A DNA stretch of 64,000 bases from Maricurvus nonylphenolicus (GCF_042854845.1 NZ_AP031498.1:1984001-2048000); one strand, 5' to 3'. Counted from the first letter of the stretch, positions 33,520 to 43,103 are shown. Notes: a model not told the origin generated them from the sequence alone. Translations and numbers: made by a program.

Positions 33520-34515
33520 TTATTGCCAGGCTCGGTGGTAGGCACCCAGGGTAGTTTGTGAACCTTCAGAAACCTTATCCAGCGATTGCAGCCATTCTGC
33601 TCTGGGAGCAAAGCTGTCTTTTTCCTGTTGGTAAGTGTCCAGCGCTTGGCGCCAGACTCGAACCACCTGTTCTACATAGGCGGGGCTGCGTTGCCGACCT
33701 TCAAGCTTGATCGCTTTAATGCCTATAGAGGCCAGTTCGGGAATTAATTGCAGGGTATTAAGGCTGGTGGGTTCTTCCAGGGCATGAAAAACATTACCGT
33801 CAACTTCAAACCGACCTTTACAGAGCGTAGGGTAACCCGCATTTTCGCCGTCTTTGTATCGGTCTATCAAAACATGGTTGAGTCGTGACTCACGACCGTA
33901 ATCCGTTTCGTGCCAGCGTACATCTTTAGCGGGGGAACAGGCTCCACAAGTATTGGGCGATTCATCGGTTACATAGCTTGATAGATGGCAGCGGCCTTCG
34001 GCCATTATGCATAAACTGCCAAAACCAAAGACTTCCAAATCAACCGGGCTGTGTTCGGCCACATATTTTACCTGTGCTAAAGACAATACCCTGGGCAGTA
34101 CCGCGCGGCGTATACCAAATTCCTGTTGATAAAAGCGCATGGCTTCGGCGTTGGTGGCCGAGCCTTGCACCGATAGATGCAGTGCTAAATCCGGATGGCG
34201 ATTGCGGGCATAACCCATAACCCCCATGTCGGCAATAATCAGTGCATCAACGCCGAGATCGGTAGCCGTATCAACGGCTCGTTGCCAACGTTGCCAACCT
34301 TTGGATTGTGCGTAGGTATTAATAGCAACGAAGATTTTTACACCGTGGTCGCGCGCGTAATCCAGTGCACGTTGGGCTTTTTTATCATTAAAGTTTAGTC
34401 CCGCAAAATGGCGAGCGTTGGTGTCATCTTTAAAACCGATATAGACAGCATCGGCACCATTGTCGACAGCAGATTTTAGGGCAGGCAAACTTCCGGCGGG
34501 GCATACAAGCTCCAT
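33520..34515 (-). CDS. ubiU: O2-independent ubiquinone biosynthesis protein UbiU
   Basis: A 331-residue U32-family protein starting MELVCPAGSLPALKSAV, diagnostic of UbiU. The cluster ligands C169, C176, C193 and C232 fall at exactly the positions of the E. coli UbiU residues. It pairs with UbiV as a heterodimer for hydroxylation without O2. It lies between ubiT (27 bases upstream) and ubiV. The trio ubiTUV is normally switched on under low oxygen, in line with the FNR-like box ahead of ubiT. Confidence 0.95.
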   Translation of the reverse strand: MELVCPAGSLPALKSAVDNGADAVYIGFKDDTNARHFAGLNFNDKKAQRALDYARDHGVKIFVAINTYAQSKGWQRWQRAVDTATDLGVDALIIADMGVMGYARNRHPDLALHLSVQGSATNAEAMRFYQQEFGIRRAVLPRVLSLAQVKYVAEHSPVDLEVFGFGSLCIMAEGRCHLSSYVTDESPNTCGACSPAKDVRWHETDYGRESRLNHVLIDRYKDGENAGYPTLCKGRFEVDGNVFHALEEPTSLNTLQLIPELASIGIKAIKLEGRQRSPAYVEQVVRVWRQALDTYQQEKDSFAPRAEWLQSLDKVSEGSQTTLGAYHRAWQ

Positions 34516-34542
34516 GGCGTGTGTTCCTGTACTATTTAAAAA

Positions 34543-35046
34543 TCAATGTTTGGCAATAAACAAATCGGCATATTGCAGACTGCGTTGTATCCAGTTGGGC
34601 AGGTCCGCTATATCAATGCTGTCGATAAGGTTTTTGACCTCCAGTCCCAGCTCGGTATTGCCTTCAATAGTCAGACGTCGCTGAAAGAACAGTGTATCCG
34701 GGTCTTCTTTGCGGGCGGCTAAGCGAATAAATTCATCCAGGTTACCGCCTATGGTGACTTCCGCAGGTTTTGTATTGGGAATAATTTGTAACTGGTTGTT
34801 GGTCAGCGTCAAGGTTAACCTGTATTTCAGGTCATCGATCTTCAGGCTAACAAAACGGTCCTGCAGAAAATCCAGGTCGCCATCCCTTAGTGCTTCGCTA
34901 AAGGCTTGGGGAAGCAGTTTACCCATCACTTTTTTTTGCAGTGAAAAAGGGCAGTGACGTGCGGCCATACCAACCATTGGCCGAATCATGGAGTGATGAA
35001 CAGTATGATGAATTGGGCTATTTACGAGTGAAGCGAGTTTGATCAT
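34543..35046 (-). CDS. ubiT: Ubiquinone biosynthesis accessory factor UbiT (SCP2 domain)
   Basis: A 167-residue SCP2-domain lipid-carrier protein. The N-terminal block HHTVHHSMIRPMVGMAARHCPF precedes the sterol-carrier fold (LRDGDLDFLQDRFVSLKIDD ... TIGGNLDEFIRLAARKEDPDTLFFQRRLTIEGNTELGL). UbiT binds ubiquinone intermediates and replaces UbiJ under anaerobiosis. First gene of ubiTUV. Similarity is to E. coli YhbT. No signal peptide. Confidence 0.92.
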   Translation of the reverse strand: MIKLASLVNSPIHHTVHHSMIRPMVGMAARHCPFSLQKKVMGKLLPQAFSEALRDGDLDFLQDRFVSLKIDDLKYRLTLTLTNNQLQIIPNTKPAEVTIGGNLDEFIRLAARKEDPDTLFFQRRLTIEGNTELGLEVKNLIDSIDIADLPNWIQRSLQYADLFIAKH

Positions 35047-35112
35047 TGTCAGCCACGTGCGTTATCTATCTTCAAGTGGCTGCAATTATTAGGCGGCTAT
35101 ATGGGGGAAATT

Positions 35113-35126
35113 ATGATCTTGATCAA
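35113..35126 (-). promoter_or_regulatory. FNR/ANR-like box upstream of ubiTUV
   Basis: ATGAT-CTTG-ATCAA matches TTGAT-N4-ATCAA at 9 of 10 positions and is followed on the minus strand by AATAAT, 22 bases after the box. That places the box centre close to -41.5 from the expected start, the class II activator position. ubiTUV is known to be under FNR or ANR control in other proteobacteria. Confidence 0.7.
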
Positions 35127-35237
35127 GGATTACCTGTGATTGCCCCCGATAAGTTCTGTACGGGTTTGCAATAAGTAACAGCTCAAATATCGGAGGTATT
35201 AAACCTGTCCCTATTAACCAGTACTCAAGGGTATCCC

Positions 35238-35852
35238 TTAAGGAGAGGTATTCTTTAACTGCGGCTTTAAGGTTGTGAATACCTGTTCCATCAATAGGGG
35301 TTGTGCTTCGGCAGTGGGATGAATGCCGTCAGCTTGCATAAGCTCAGGAGAGGTAGCCACGGTGTCGATAAAGTTGGCAATTATCGGCAGGTCATAGTTT
35401 TCTGCCAGCTCGACATAGAGCGATGAGAATTGCTGGCTGTAACGGGGGCCATAGTTGGGCGGAATATGCATACCAATTAACAGCACGCGTCCGCCCGATT
35501 TGGTGCTGGTATCAATAATCTGCTCGAGGTTGCGTCGTACCGTTGTCAGTGGATAACCACGCAGGCCGTCATTGCCACCTAGCTCAAGGATGATCCAATC
35601 GGGGGTATGCTCTCGTAGAAGAGGAGGAAGGCGATGTAAACCACCGCCGCTGGTTTCTCCGGAGACACTGGCATTAATCACCTTGTGGTCATCTCCCAAC
35701 TGTTGTTGCAACAGGTTGACCCAGCCCTGTGACGGATCAATGCCATAGCCCGCACTGAGACTGTCGCCCAGTACCATAATAGTCTCTGCCCTGGCGCTGA
35801 TACTGACCAGCAGGCTTAGGATTACACCAGTAATAAAGGGCTTTGTTTTCAT
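35238..35852 (-). CDS. tesA: Arylesterase / multifunctional acyl-CoA thioesterase I (TesA)
   Basis: A 204-residue SGNH/GDSL hydrolase with a signal peptide (ITGVILSLLVSISARA, cleaved before ETIMVLG). GDSLSAGYG holds the nucleophile Ser, GGNDGLRG the oxyanion Gly/Asn and DGIHPTAEAQ the Asp-x-x-His pair. It is a periplasmic esterase/thioesterase/lysophospholipase. It is divergent from ybbA-ybbP, an arrangement conserved with E. coli tesA-ybbAP, which supports the name. Confidence 0.93.
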   Translation of the reverse strand: MKTKPFITGVILSLLVSISARAETIMVLGDSLSAGYGIDPSQGWVNLLQQQLGDDHKVINASVSGETSGGGLHRLPPLLREHTPDWIILELGGNDGLRGYPLTTVRRNLEQIIDTSTKSGGRVLLIGMHIPPNYGPRYSQQFSSLYVELAENYDLPIIANFIDTVATSPELMQADGIHPTAEAQPLLMEQVFTTLKPQLKNTSP

Positions 35853-35995
35853 GCTATGGCCTTTTACAGAGATTGATTTGGCAAGTGTATATCAATTGTG
35901 GGTAAAGAAGTGTCAACCTTTTTGACTCTTTTGACTATCTCTTTAAGAATCAGTTCTATCAACCAGAATTAACCGCATTGTATGGGGATCAGAGT

Positions 35996-36688
35996 ATGTT
36001 AATAGCCAGACAGCTTAGTAAAGTGGTGCAAACGGCGGAAGGCTCATTAACGATATTGGACTCTGTCTCCCTGAACCTGGAGCGAGGTAAAAGCCTGGCT
36101 ATTACCGGTGCATCCGGCTCTGGCAAATCCACATTGCTGGGTATACTCGCCGGTCTTGATGAACCAACTGCGGGCAGTGTTGAGCTGGATGGTGATGATC
36201 TTACCGGGCTGGATGAAGAGGGCAGGGCGGCTGTGCGAGCCAAATCGGTGGGTTTTGTCTTCCAGTCCTTTCAATTGATGCCAGGCTTAACGGCGCTGGA
36301 AAATGTCATGTTACCTCTAGAACTACACGGCAAGTCCAATGCGCGAGCTATGGCTGAATTGTTTCTGCAGCGTGTCGGGCTTTCACATCGTCTACAGCAT
36401 TATCCTCGCCAGTTGTCGGGAGGCGAACAACAGCGGGTTGCCATTGCACGGGCATTCGCCAGTGAGCCAGCCATTCTTTTTGCTGATGAACCTACCGGTA
36501 ACCTTGATGCTGCAACAGGTGCGCGGGTGATTGATTTGTTATTCGAACTTAACCGTGATCAGGGCACCACGCTGGTTCTGGTTACCCATGAGCAGCGCTT
36601 GGCACAGCGCTGTGAGCAACATTTGGTGTTACAGGCTGGCAAGGCCGTAGAGCCAGGCCATTTATCTGCTGTACAAGCTGCACATTGA
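35996..36688 (+). CDS. ybbA: ABC transporter ATP-binding protein YbbA
   Basis: A 230-residue LolD/MacB-type ATPase. Walker A is GASGSGKST, the signature LSGGEQQRVA and Walker B ILFADEPTGNLDAATG. The Q-loop reads FVFQSFQLMPGLTALENV. ATG 35996 has GGGGA seven bases upstream and is preferred over TTG 35978. It partners the large permease downstream. YbbA-YbbP belongs to the group that moves or extracts lipid- or protein-linked compounds rather than importing nutrients. The precise substrate is unknown. Confidence 0.92.
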   Translation: MLIARQLSKVVQTAEGSLTILDSVSLNLERGKSLAITGASGSGKSTLLGILAGLDEPTAGSVELDGDDLTGLDEEGRAAVRAKSVGFVFQSFQLMPGLTALENVMLPLELHGKSNARAMAELFLQRVGLSHRLQHYPRQLSGGEQQRVAIARAFASEPAILFADEPTGNLDAATGARVIDLLFELNRDQGTTLVLVTHEQRLAQRCEQHLVLQAGKAVEPGHLSAVQAAH

Positions 36689-36702
36689 TAAAGGCTGCTG
36701 AT

Positions 36703-39246
36703 ATGAAAGCTCGATCTACGTTTTCATCCGCATTGGCCTGGCGTTTGTTGCGCCGCAACTGGCGCAGCGGCGAAATTAAAATTCTCAGTGTTGCCCTGGT
36801 ATTGGCCGTTGCCATTGTGACGGGTATTAATGTTTTTGCCGAGCGTCTTGAGCGTTCGCTGATTGCAGAAAGCACGCAATTCTTAGGGGCCGATAGAATT
36901 GTTAGAAGCTCACAGCCCATTCCAGAACTCTGGCATCAACAGGCTGTGGAACAGGGCGTGGAATCAGCACAGTCTACCCAGTTTGCCTCCATGGTATTTA
37001 CCGCCAGCGCGGCTGATGAGCAGGCTCAGGGGAGCATGCATCTCGCGTCTGTAAAAGCTGTGAGTGATGCTTATCCGTTACGTGGCCAGCTGCACATCAG
37101 TCGCACACCTTTTGCCACTGCGGCAAGTGATATACAGGTTGCCGAGGGAGTTCCTGCTCCCGGCGAGGTTTGGGTAGATTCTCGCTTATTGCCGTTATTG
37201 AAAATATCCCTGGGCGATGAAATTGAAATTGGCGTTAAGCCATTTAAAGTAACTCAGGTTGTTATCAGTGAGCCTGACCGTGGCGACAGCTTCTCCCTTT
37301 ACGGTGCCAGGGTTTTGATGAATCAGGCGGACTTGGCGGCAACGCAGGTCATCCAGCCGGGCAGCCGTATTCGTTATCAGTGGCTGTTAGCGGATGAGCC
37401 TGAGTCCATCGACCAGTTACTTGCAACCGTAAAACCTGCACTGGGTCCTCACCAGCGGGTAATGGACTTGGAGTCTGCGCAACGCGGTTTGGCAACAAGC
37501 TTAAAAACCGGGCGAAGATTTTTATTGCTGGCCGGCGTGATTGGTGTACTGCTATCGGGTGTCGCCATTGTGATTGCGGCCCAGCGTTTTGCCGACAGGC
37601 ATGTCGATCAGGTCGCGTTAATGAAAAGCCTGGGTGCATCAAGTTGGCATATCCGTTATCTGTACGTCGGCCAATTGATACTCCTCGCTATTGGCGCTCT
37701 GTTTATCGGTACCTTATTAGGGGACGGCCTACAGCGCCTGGTGTCCTGGGGGCTGGAGAGCTTTTATCCTATCCAATTGGCTGCTCCCGCAGTTTATGAT
37801 TATGGCATTGGTATTTTTACAGGGCTGGTGTGCCTGCTGTTTTTCACCTTGCCGCCGTTGTGGCACTTGCCTGGTGTACCGCCACTGAAAATTCTGCGCC
37901 GCGAAATGCAGGTGGCATCTTTGGCCTACAGCGGCCGCTTCGCCTGGGGACTATTGGCCCTGCTGTTGCTAATCGGCGCCTTTAGTCGCGATTTGGGGCT
38001 TACCTTTAGTGTTGTGATTGCTATGGCCGTGCTTTTGGCTGTCGCCGGTGTAATTGCCTTTGCACTGCTCTGGGGTGGGCGCCGACTCAGTCAGCGTGTT
38101 GGCCATGTATGGCGTTTTGCCCTGGCAAATCTGCAGCGCCAGCAGGGCCGCAGCATTATGCAGATTATTGTATTTGCCACGGCGCTGATGTTGCTGCTAA
38201 GCCTGTTTAGTATTCGCAGTAATCTCTTGGATGAATGGCGCTTGCAGTTGCCGCCCGAAACACCCAACCACTTCCTGTTAAATATCGCGCAATACGAAGT
38301 GGATTCTCTGCAAAGTCTATTACAGGAAAAACAGGTTGAAGCCGCGAACTTGTATCCCATGGTTCGCGCGCGGATTACCACCATCAATGGTGAAGTGCCC
38401 GACATGAAAGTTGCTGAGCGAGCGGAAGTGTTACGCCGCGAAGCAAACTTAAGTTGGACGCCCACCATGCAAGCGGATAATAAAATACTATCCGGCGAGT
38501 GGTGGGATACCTGGCAACCCCAAGCGGGGCAGGCACCGATAGGTATCTCTGTAGAAAGTGAAATGGCAGAGCATATGGGCGTAACACTGGGTGATCAAAT
38601 CAGCTTTAGTGTTGGCGGGTTAACCCTGGATGCAACCGTGGCAAGTATTCGCAGCCTGGAATGGGATTCCATGCGGCCCAACTTCTACTTCCTGTTTAGC
38701 CCCGGTGTCTTGGACAGCTTTTCGCCCACCTATCTCACCAGTATTTATCTGGCACCTGAGCAGAAAGCCTTTATCAACGATATCCTTTTGGCGCACCCGA
38801 CCATTGTCGTCATTGAGATGGATAAGGTGATCAGCCAGATTCAAACCATTGTTGCCAATGTAAGCCAGGGCGTTGAGCTGGTGCTGTGGCTGGTACTGGT
38901 ATGTGGATTGTTGGTATTGATCGCAGCCGTTAATGCCAGTATGGACGAGCGACAGGGCGAAGCAGGCTTGTTACGTGCACTAGGCAGTGGGCGTAAGTTG
39001 ATTCTTGGTAGCCTGTGGCTGGAGTTCTCTGTGCTTGGGTTGATATCGGGCACCCTGGCTGTCATGGGTGGTGAAGCCCTGCTGATTGGTTTGCAGACCT
39101 GGGTCATGAATATGCCATTAACCGTACATTACGGCCTGTGGATAGCGGGCCCTCTATTGGGCGCTGCGCTGATTGGTATTGTGGGTATGCTCAGCTGTTA
39201 CCGGGTGATTAAAACACCGCCTGCGGTTGTGTTACGCGAAGCCTAA
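36703..39246 (+). CDS. ybbP: FtsX-type ABC permease YbbP
   Basis: An 847-residue permease with about ten hydrophobic segments: one near the N-terminus (ILSVALVLAVAIVTGINVFA), two FtsX/MacB-like bundles and large periplasmic loops (for example residues 40-250 and 490-700). ATG 36703 is used, 15 bases after the ybbA stop. The architecture matches YbbP. With YbbA it makes a MacB-like exporter complex that opens to the periplasm, where divergently encoded TesA acts. Confidence 0.92.
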   Translation: MKARSTFSSALAWRLLRRNWRSGEIKILSVALVLAVAIVTGINVFAERLERSLIAESTQFLGADRIVRSSQPIPELWHQQAVEQGVESAQSTQFASMVFTASAADEQAQGSMHLASVKAVSDAYPLRGQLHISRTPFATAASDIQVAEGVPAPGEVWVDSRLLPLLKISLGDEIEIGVKPFKVTQVVISEPDRGDSFSLYGARVLMNQADLAATQVIQPGSRIRYQWLLADEPESIDQLLATVKPALGPHQRVMDLESAQRGLATSLKTGRRFLLLAGVIGVLLSGVAIVIAAQRFADRHVDQVALMKSLGASSWHIRYLYVGQLILLAIGALFIGTLLGDGLQRLVSWGLESFYPIQLAAPAVYDYGIGIFTGLVCLLFFTLPPLWHLPGVPPLKILRREMQVASLAYSGRFAWGLLALLLLIGAFSRDLGLTFSVVIAMAVLLAVAGVIAFALLWGGRRLSQRVGHVWRFALANLQRQQGRSIMQIIVFATALMLLLSLFSIRSNLLDEWRLQLPPETPNHFLLNIAQYEVDSLQSLLQEKQVEAANLYPMVRARITTINGEVPDMKVAERAEVLRREANLSWTPTMQADNKILSGEWWDTWQPQAGQAPIGISVESEMAEHMGVTLGDQISFSVGGLTLDATVASIRSLEWDSMRPNFYFLFSPGVLDSFSPTYLTSIYLAPEQKAFINDILLAHPTIVVIEMDKVISQIQTIVANVSQGVELVLWLVLVCGLLVLIAAVNASMDERQGEAGLLRALGSGRKLILGSLWLEFSVLGLISGTLAVMGGEALLIGLQTWVMNMPLTVHYGLWIAGPLLGAALIGIVGMLSCYRVIKTPPAVVLREA

Positions 39247-39306
39247 GCGATTAGCTGCTGTTCATTACGGAATCTTCTACAATAGATACACTGAGTAGGA
39301 GATTCT

Positions 39307-40068
39307 ATGCATTTCCCCCTTCGCTTTTTGTCTTCTTTGATATTCGCCTTCAGTCTCAGCGCAGTAGCCTTATCGGATTCTCAAAGATCTCTTCGTTATA
39401 TAGATGGAGAAGGGCTTTCACCTATTGTTTATAAGAATGAAGAGGGCAAGGTACTTGGTATAGTCCCAGAGAGTGTATATCTGGTCTTTGATGCGCTGGG
39501 AATTAAACTAAATGCTAGCTTGGTACCTGATGCACGTGTTCCCTTCGAATTGATCAATGGTAGAGCCGAAGTGTCTACGGCTATTCTATATGGTGATCTT
39601 GAGCTAGAGGATTTTCCAAAACCCATGACCATATGCCCAACGGCTATGCTGAGTATTAGCGTAAATACTATTTGGCATCGTGACGGGAGTTTTACCGAAG
39701 AGCAAATGCAGTCTCTGGAAAAGATTAGGATAGGGATGTTGAATCAATCACCTGGACTTAAAGATGCTTCAGGTTTGTCATATGAGCATTTGACCAGTTT
39801 TAATTCTGTTGATGCTATGATGAAAGCGTTAATGAGCCAGCGTGTTGATACCATTTTAATGAATTGGTCACACGCTCAGTTAACCGCAGAAAAATTGGGG
39901 CGCTCGGATATGATAAAAAAGGGGCCATCTATTGCTGATGTTCATATTCATTTAGCCCTGCTTACCCAGGCATTCAGCCCAGATGTTATTGCCAGAGCTT
40001 GTGAGCAGGTGGTTCGCTTTAAATCTAAAGGCGCTTTTCAGCGAATATTTAGCGCCTATTTTAATTAA
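39307..40068 (+). CDS. Periplasmic solute-binding (SBP bac 3-like) protein
   Basis: A 253-residue secreted protein: signal peptide FLSSLIFAFSLSAVALS, then a two-lobe binding fold (LRYIDGEGLSPIVYKNEEGKV, GIVPESVYLVFDALGI, IRIGMLNQSPGLK). It resembles amino-acid or PBP-like ligand-binding proteins, but no permease or ATPase genes lie next to it. It may feed a sensor or be an orphan receptor. TAGGAGATTCT precedes ATG 39307. Its stop overlaps the convergent AraC gene by four bases. Confidence 0.8.
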   Translation: MHFPLRFLSSLIFAFSLSAVALSDSQRSLRYIDGEGLSPIVYKNEEGKVLGIVPESVYLVFDALGIKLNASLVPDARVPFELINGRAEVSTAILYGDLELEDFPKPMTICPTAMLSISVNTIWHRDGSFTEEQMQSLEKIRIGMLNQSPGLKDASGLSYEHLTSFNSVDAMMKALMSQRVDTILMNWSHAQLTAEKLGRSDMIKKGPSIADVHIHLALLTQAFSPDVIARACEQVVRFKSKGAFQRIFSAYFN

Positions 40069-41087
40069 ACCTTGTGAGATTTTCTAAACTGAAGTGGAGT
40101 CATTCCGCTTTGTTGCTTGAATTTTCGTACAAAGGCGCTGGATTCTGAAAAGCCTAGCTTGAGGGCGATATCAGTCACACTACTTTGCGTTTCCAATAGA
40201 GCTTCTTTAGCAATTTCCAATGTGGTTTGGTCACGCAGCTGTTGGAAGGAGGTGCCTTTCTCACTTAGCAATCGATGCAGATTACGGACCGACATGTTCA
40301 AGCTGTTGGCGATGGATGTGGTATTGAGCTGTTCCGTCCCCAGGTTGGTAGCTATCAACAGCTTGACGTGTTCTGCGAGGCTCTTCTCTTCTGAAATTTG
40401 CTCCAGAATCTGATTGGCATGCTGCTTAAGAATTTTTAACAAAGCAGGATCAGAGTCGGACAGCGGGATATCCAGAATATCCTTCTTAAAGGCGATAAAG
40501 TTTTTTGGTTGATCGAAGTGAATATTAGCTCCAAAAAAACGCTTTAACTCACTGGTGTCTTTTGGTTCGGAGTAGGTAAACGAACAATGTTCTGGTGCCC
40601 AATCTTTCGGGGTGAAGAGATTAAATGAGTTGACGATCATCCCCAGTGAGAAATCAATATCCTGGCGCATATCACTGTCATTGATGGCCGCAGGCTTATA
40701 GTAATAACGACAGATATCGTCTTCTACAGTGTAATAGGCATCAAAGTAGTGAGAAAAAACCTTGTAGTAATGGGTCACTAAATCCAGGGAGTCGGCAACA
40801 CTGGCGGCGTTGGCGACAAGGTAACCAATAATGCCGAACTGGTAGGGCTTAGCTTGGCAGGAAATCTCAATACCTAGATTTTCGTTGTCGAGTACTTTGG
40901 CTCCCCATTCAATGGTTTCGATATAAAGCTCAAGGGGTAATACAACATCAGATAACTCGCTGCCGTCCAGGTAACCGGGAAGTCTCTCTTTGAGTTGAGC
41001 AAGACTCAGGCCTTTATCCTGCAGAGCTGCTAACAGCCAGCCGCAAGGCACACCTTCGTGTTTAGCGTTATTTTCACTTCCAATCAT
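40065..41087 (-). CDS. AraC-family regulator with Arabinose_bd-type N-domain
   Basis: A 340-residue regulator. The N-terminal two thirds resemble the ligand-binding domain of OruR/ArgR-like AraC members (around YLDGSELSDVVLPLELYIE and PYQFGIIGYLVANAASV), and the C-terminal AraC HTH pair runs from about 240 (TSIANSLNMSVRNLHRLLSE and SVTDIALKLGFSESSAFVRKFK). It is divergent from the cytochrome/MauG operon with 213 bases between, where four CCG-N6-TCAA repeats lie. Two more repeats precede the TonB receptor, so this protein is the likely regulator of the block at 41.3-48 kb. The ligand is unknown. Confidence 0.9.
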   Translation of the reverse strand: MIGSENNAKHEGVPCGWLLAALQDKGLSLAQLKERLPGYLDGSELSDVVLPLELYIETIEWGAKVLDNENLGIEISCQAKPYQFGIIGYLVANAASVADSLDLVTHYYKVFSHYFDAYYTVEDDICRYYYKPAAINDSDMRQDIDFSLGMIVNSFNLFTPKDWAPEHCSFTYSEPKDTSELKRFFGANIHFDQPKNFIAFKKDILDIPLSDSDPALLKILKQHANQILEQISEEKSLAEHVKLLIATNLGTEQLNTTSIANSLNMSVRNLHRLLSEKGTSFQQLRDQTTLEIAKEALLETQSSVTDIALKLGFSESSAFVRKFKQQSGMTPLQFRKSHKV

Positions 41088-41106
41088 GCACGAACCAAGC
41101 TTATTT

Positions 41107-41234
41107 CCGAAGTCGTCAACTTTATGCCGAAATGGTCAATTCTCTTAAGAATAATGGATAAATCTAACACGCGCTTATAGAGAGCTCCAATACTTCTTAC
41201 CGAATTTATCAATTATTGGTCCGTAATCGTCAAG
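41107..41234. promoter_or_regulatory. Four CCG-N6-TCAA repeats (two pairs) between the AraC gene and the cytochrome operon
   Basis: CCGAAGTCGTCAAC (41107), CCGAAATGGTCAAT (41127), CCGAATTTATCAAT (41200) and CCGTAATCGTCAAG (41221) are direct repeats. The pairs are spaced 20 and 21 bp, two helical turns, as for AraC half-sites. The first pair is next to the AraC start; the second lies 67-100 bp upstream of the cytochrome start. Confidence 0.7.
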
Positions 41235-41300
41235 CGGCTTTCTGCCATTCTCGATAGAGTATTTTCATGCCAAAAGAAGATGGTTTGGAGAGGAGTTTCC

Positions 41301-41930
41301 ATGATGTTAGGCACAAGCCTCAAACGCTATAGCTGGTTGATTTTCCTGGTAGGTATTGCTGCCAGTGTTTATACCCAGGCAGATGAAGCCCTTTATCAAC
41401 AGCGTTGTGCTGCCTGCCATGGAGCCAGCGGTGAGGGTAATGAGGCGATGAAGGCCCCCAGTATTGCGGCTATGTCGCAAGCCTATTTGGAGCGCCAATT
41501 GCGTCATTTTCGCGATGGCCAGCGTGGTACTCATACAGAAGATACCGCCGGGCAAACCATGCGCGCTATAGCCTTGCCTCTGACCGACAAAATGATCGCC
41601 ACCGTATCGGCTTATCTGTCTGGTCTGCCAGAACCGGTGGTTATCACAGAAAAAGAGTTTGCCGGATTTCGCGGGCGCGGTTTGTACTCCGGCTGCGCAA
41701 GTTGTCATGGTGCGGGCGGTGAGGGGTATCCCGATTTGGGGGCTCCGAAGTTAACCCAGCAATACGGTTGGTACTTACGTGCGCAGATCGAGAACTTCCG
41801 TAAGGGATTGCGTGGTACGCATAAAGAAGATGAGCGTGGTCAGCAAATGCGTTTGATGGCTGAAGGCATTCATTCTGATGCGGATGTAGATACCTTAATC
41901 AAGCACATCACGGGTTTGGGAGTGAAGTAG
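41301..41930 (+). CDS. Diheme cytochrome c (class I, c4-like)
   Basis: A 209-residue protein with a signal peptide (LIFLVGIAASVYTQA) and two CxxCH sites, C36-AAC-H40 and C132-ASC-H136. The two domains resemble each other (HFRDGQRGTHTED ... NFRKGLRGTHKED), as in cytochrome c4. It should carry electrons in the periplasm. GAGAGGAG lies before ATG 41301. It is the first gene of a four-gene run with MauG, helical-repeat and beta-helix-cytochrome genes. The AraC repeats lie upstream. Confidence 0.93.
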   Translation: MMLGTSLKRYSWLIFLVGIAASVYTQADEALYQQRCAACHGASGEGNEAMKAPSIAAMSQAYLERQLRHFRDGQRGTHTEDTAGQTMRAIALPLTDKMIATVSAYLSGLPEPVVITEKEFAGFRGRGLYSGCASCHGAGGEGYPDLGAPKLTQQYGWYLRAQIENFRKGLRGTHKEDERGQQMRLMAEGIHSDADVDTLIKHITGLGVK

Positions 41931-41932
41931 TC

Positions 41933-43099
41933 ATGCGATCTGTAGCTGGGTATGTAGGTTTAGTGTTGGCTTTTGCGGTGGTTACTGCTCAGGCAGATGA
42001 GTTTGTTCTACGCGAAGATTGCCCGCCAAGTTTTGAGTTGGTGAGTGATGGTACCTGTCAGTTACGCAGCCTCTATGACTTCTACGATTCCCCGGACCAG
42101 CATGGCGGTGTTAGAGCCAATCTGCCCAAGTTGGAATCGCCCTACACACCCAAGCAAATCGATCTCGGGCGGTATCTGTTTTTTGATCCCGTATTGTCAG
42201 CCAATAAAGATATGTCCTGCGCCTCCTGCCATCAGCTGGATAAAGGCTTAAGTGATGGCTTGGAAACATCATTGGGTGCCAAGCAGGACGGGCGCCATAT
42301 GGCATTGAAGCGGGCTACGCCAACACTGTGGAATGTGGGTTTTCTCAAGCGCTATATGTGGGATGGCCGGGCAGATACCTTGCCTGAGCAAGCCAAGCTG
42401 CCATTGCTGTCAGAAGATGAGATGGGTAATACGGAAGAGGGTGTAGTCGCGGCTGTCTCTGAGCAACCTGAGTACGTTCGCATGTTTGATGAGGCGTTTG
42501 ATGAGCAGCCAACCATCGACAATATTGCCAAGGCCCTGGCTGCGTTCCAGACAACCTTAATCAGCTTGAACAGTCGCTATGATCGTTATGCGCATGGCGA
42601 TGAATCGGCCTTGAACCCGCAGGAGATTCGCGGTCACAACGCCTTTCGCGGCTTTGTGGCTCGCTGTTCGCAATGTCATGTTCCGCCGTTATTTACCGAC
42701 AGTGAGTTAGCAGTGATCGGTGCACCGGCTGACAAGCAAGGTTTTGCCGACCCAGGGGCTGGAAAATTTTCTGATGATGAATTTCTGCAAGGGGCTATGC
42801 GCGTGCCTACCTTGCGCAATATAGGGCAAACAGCGCCGTACTTTCACAACGGTATTTTCGACAATTTAAAAGACGTGGTGGGCTTCTATAACAATACCCG
42901 CGGCCATATGGCGCCCAAAGAGCAGCCACTGCGTATTCACTGGCATGTGCATATGACAAAGGGGCCTAAGCTCAGTGATCAGGACGAAGCCGATATCGCT
43001 GCATTTTTGGGGAGCTTAACCGATGAGCGCAACCTGCCCGCGGTCCCCGCCACACTGCCGTCCGGATTAGATAGCGTTACATCATTAGAGGAGAACTAA
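41933..43099 (+). CDS. MauG/CcpA-family diheme cytochrome c peroxidase-like protein
   Basis: A 388-residue secreted protein (signal MRSVAGYVGLVLAFAVVTAQA) with two CxxCH motifs, C96-x2-C99-H100 and C245-x2-C248-H249, the bacterial diheme peroxidase layout. LGRYLFFDPVLSANKDMSCASCHQ and GAMRVPTLRNIGQTAPYFHNG are family blocks. Members reduce H2O2, modify protein Trp (MauG) or oxidise substrates (RoxA-like). An N-terminal Cys-rich segment (EDCPPSFELVSDGTC) is extra. Three bases separate it from the upstream cytochrome, so they are coupled. A true peroxidase, a cofactor maturase or an oxygenase all remain possible. Confidence 0.92.
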   Translation: MRSVAGYVGLVLAFAVVTAQADEFVLREDCPPSFELVSDGTCQLRSLYDFYDSPDQHGGVRANLPKLESPYTPKQIDLGRYLFFDPVLSANKDMSCASCHQLDKGLSDGLETSLGAKQDGRHMALKRATPTLWNVGFLKRYMWDGRADTLPEQAKLPLLSEDEMGNTEEGVVAAVSEQPEYVRMFDEAFDEQPTIDNIAKALAAFQTTLISLNSRYDRYAHGDESALNPQEIRGHNAFRGFVARCSQCHVPPLFTDSELAVIGAPADKQGFADPGAGKFSDDEFLQGAMRVPTLRNIGQTAPYFHNGIFDNLKDVVGFYNNTRGHMAPKEQPLRIHWHVHMTKGPKLSDQDEADIAAFLGSLTDERNLPAVPATLPSGLDSVTSLEEN

Positions 43100-43103
43100 A
43101 ACA

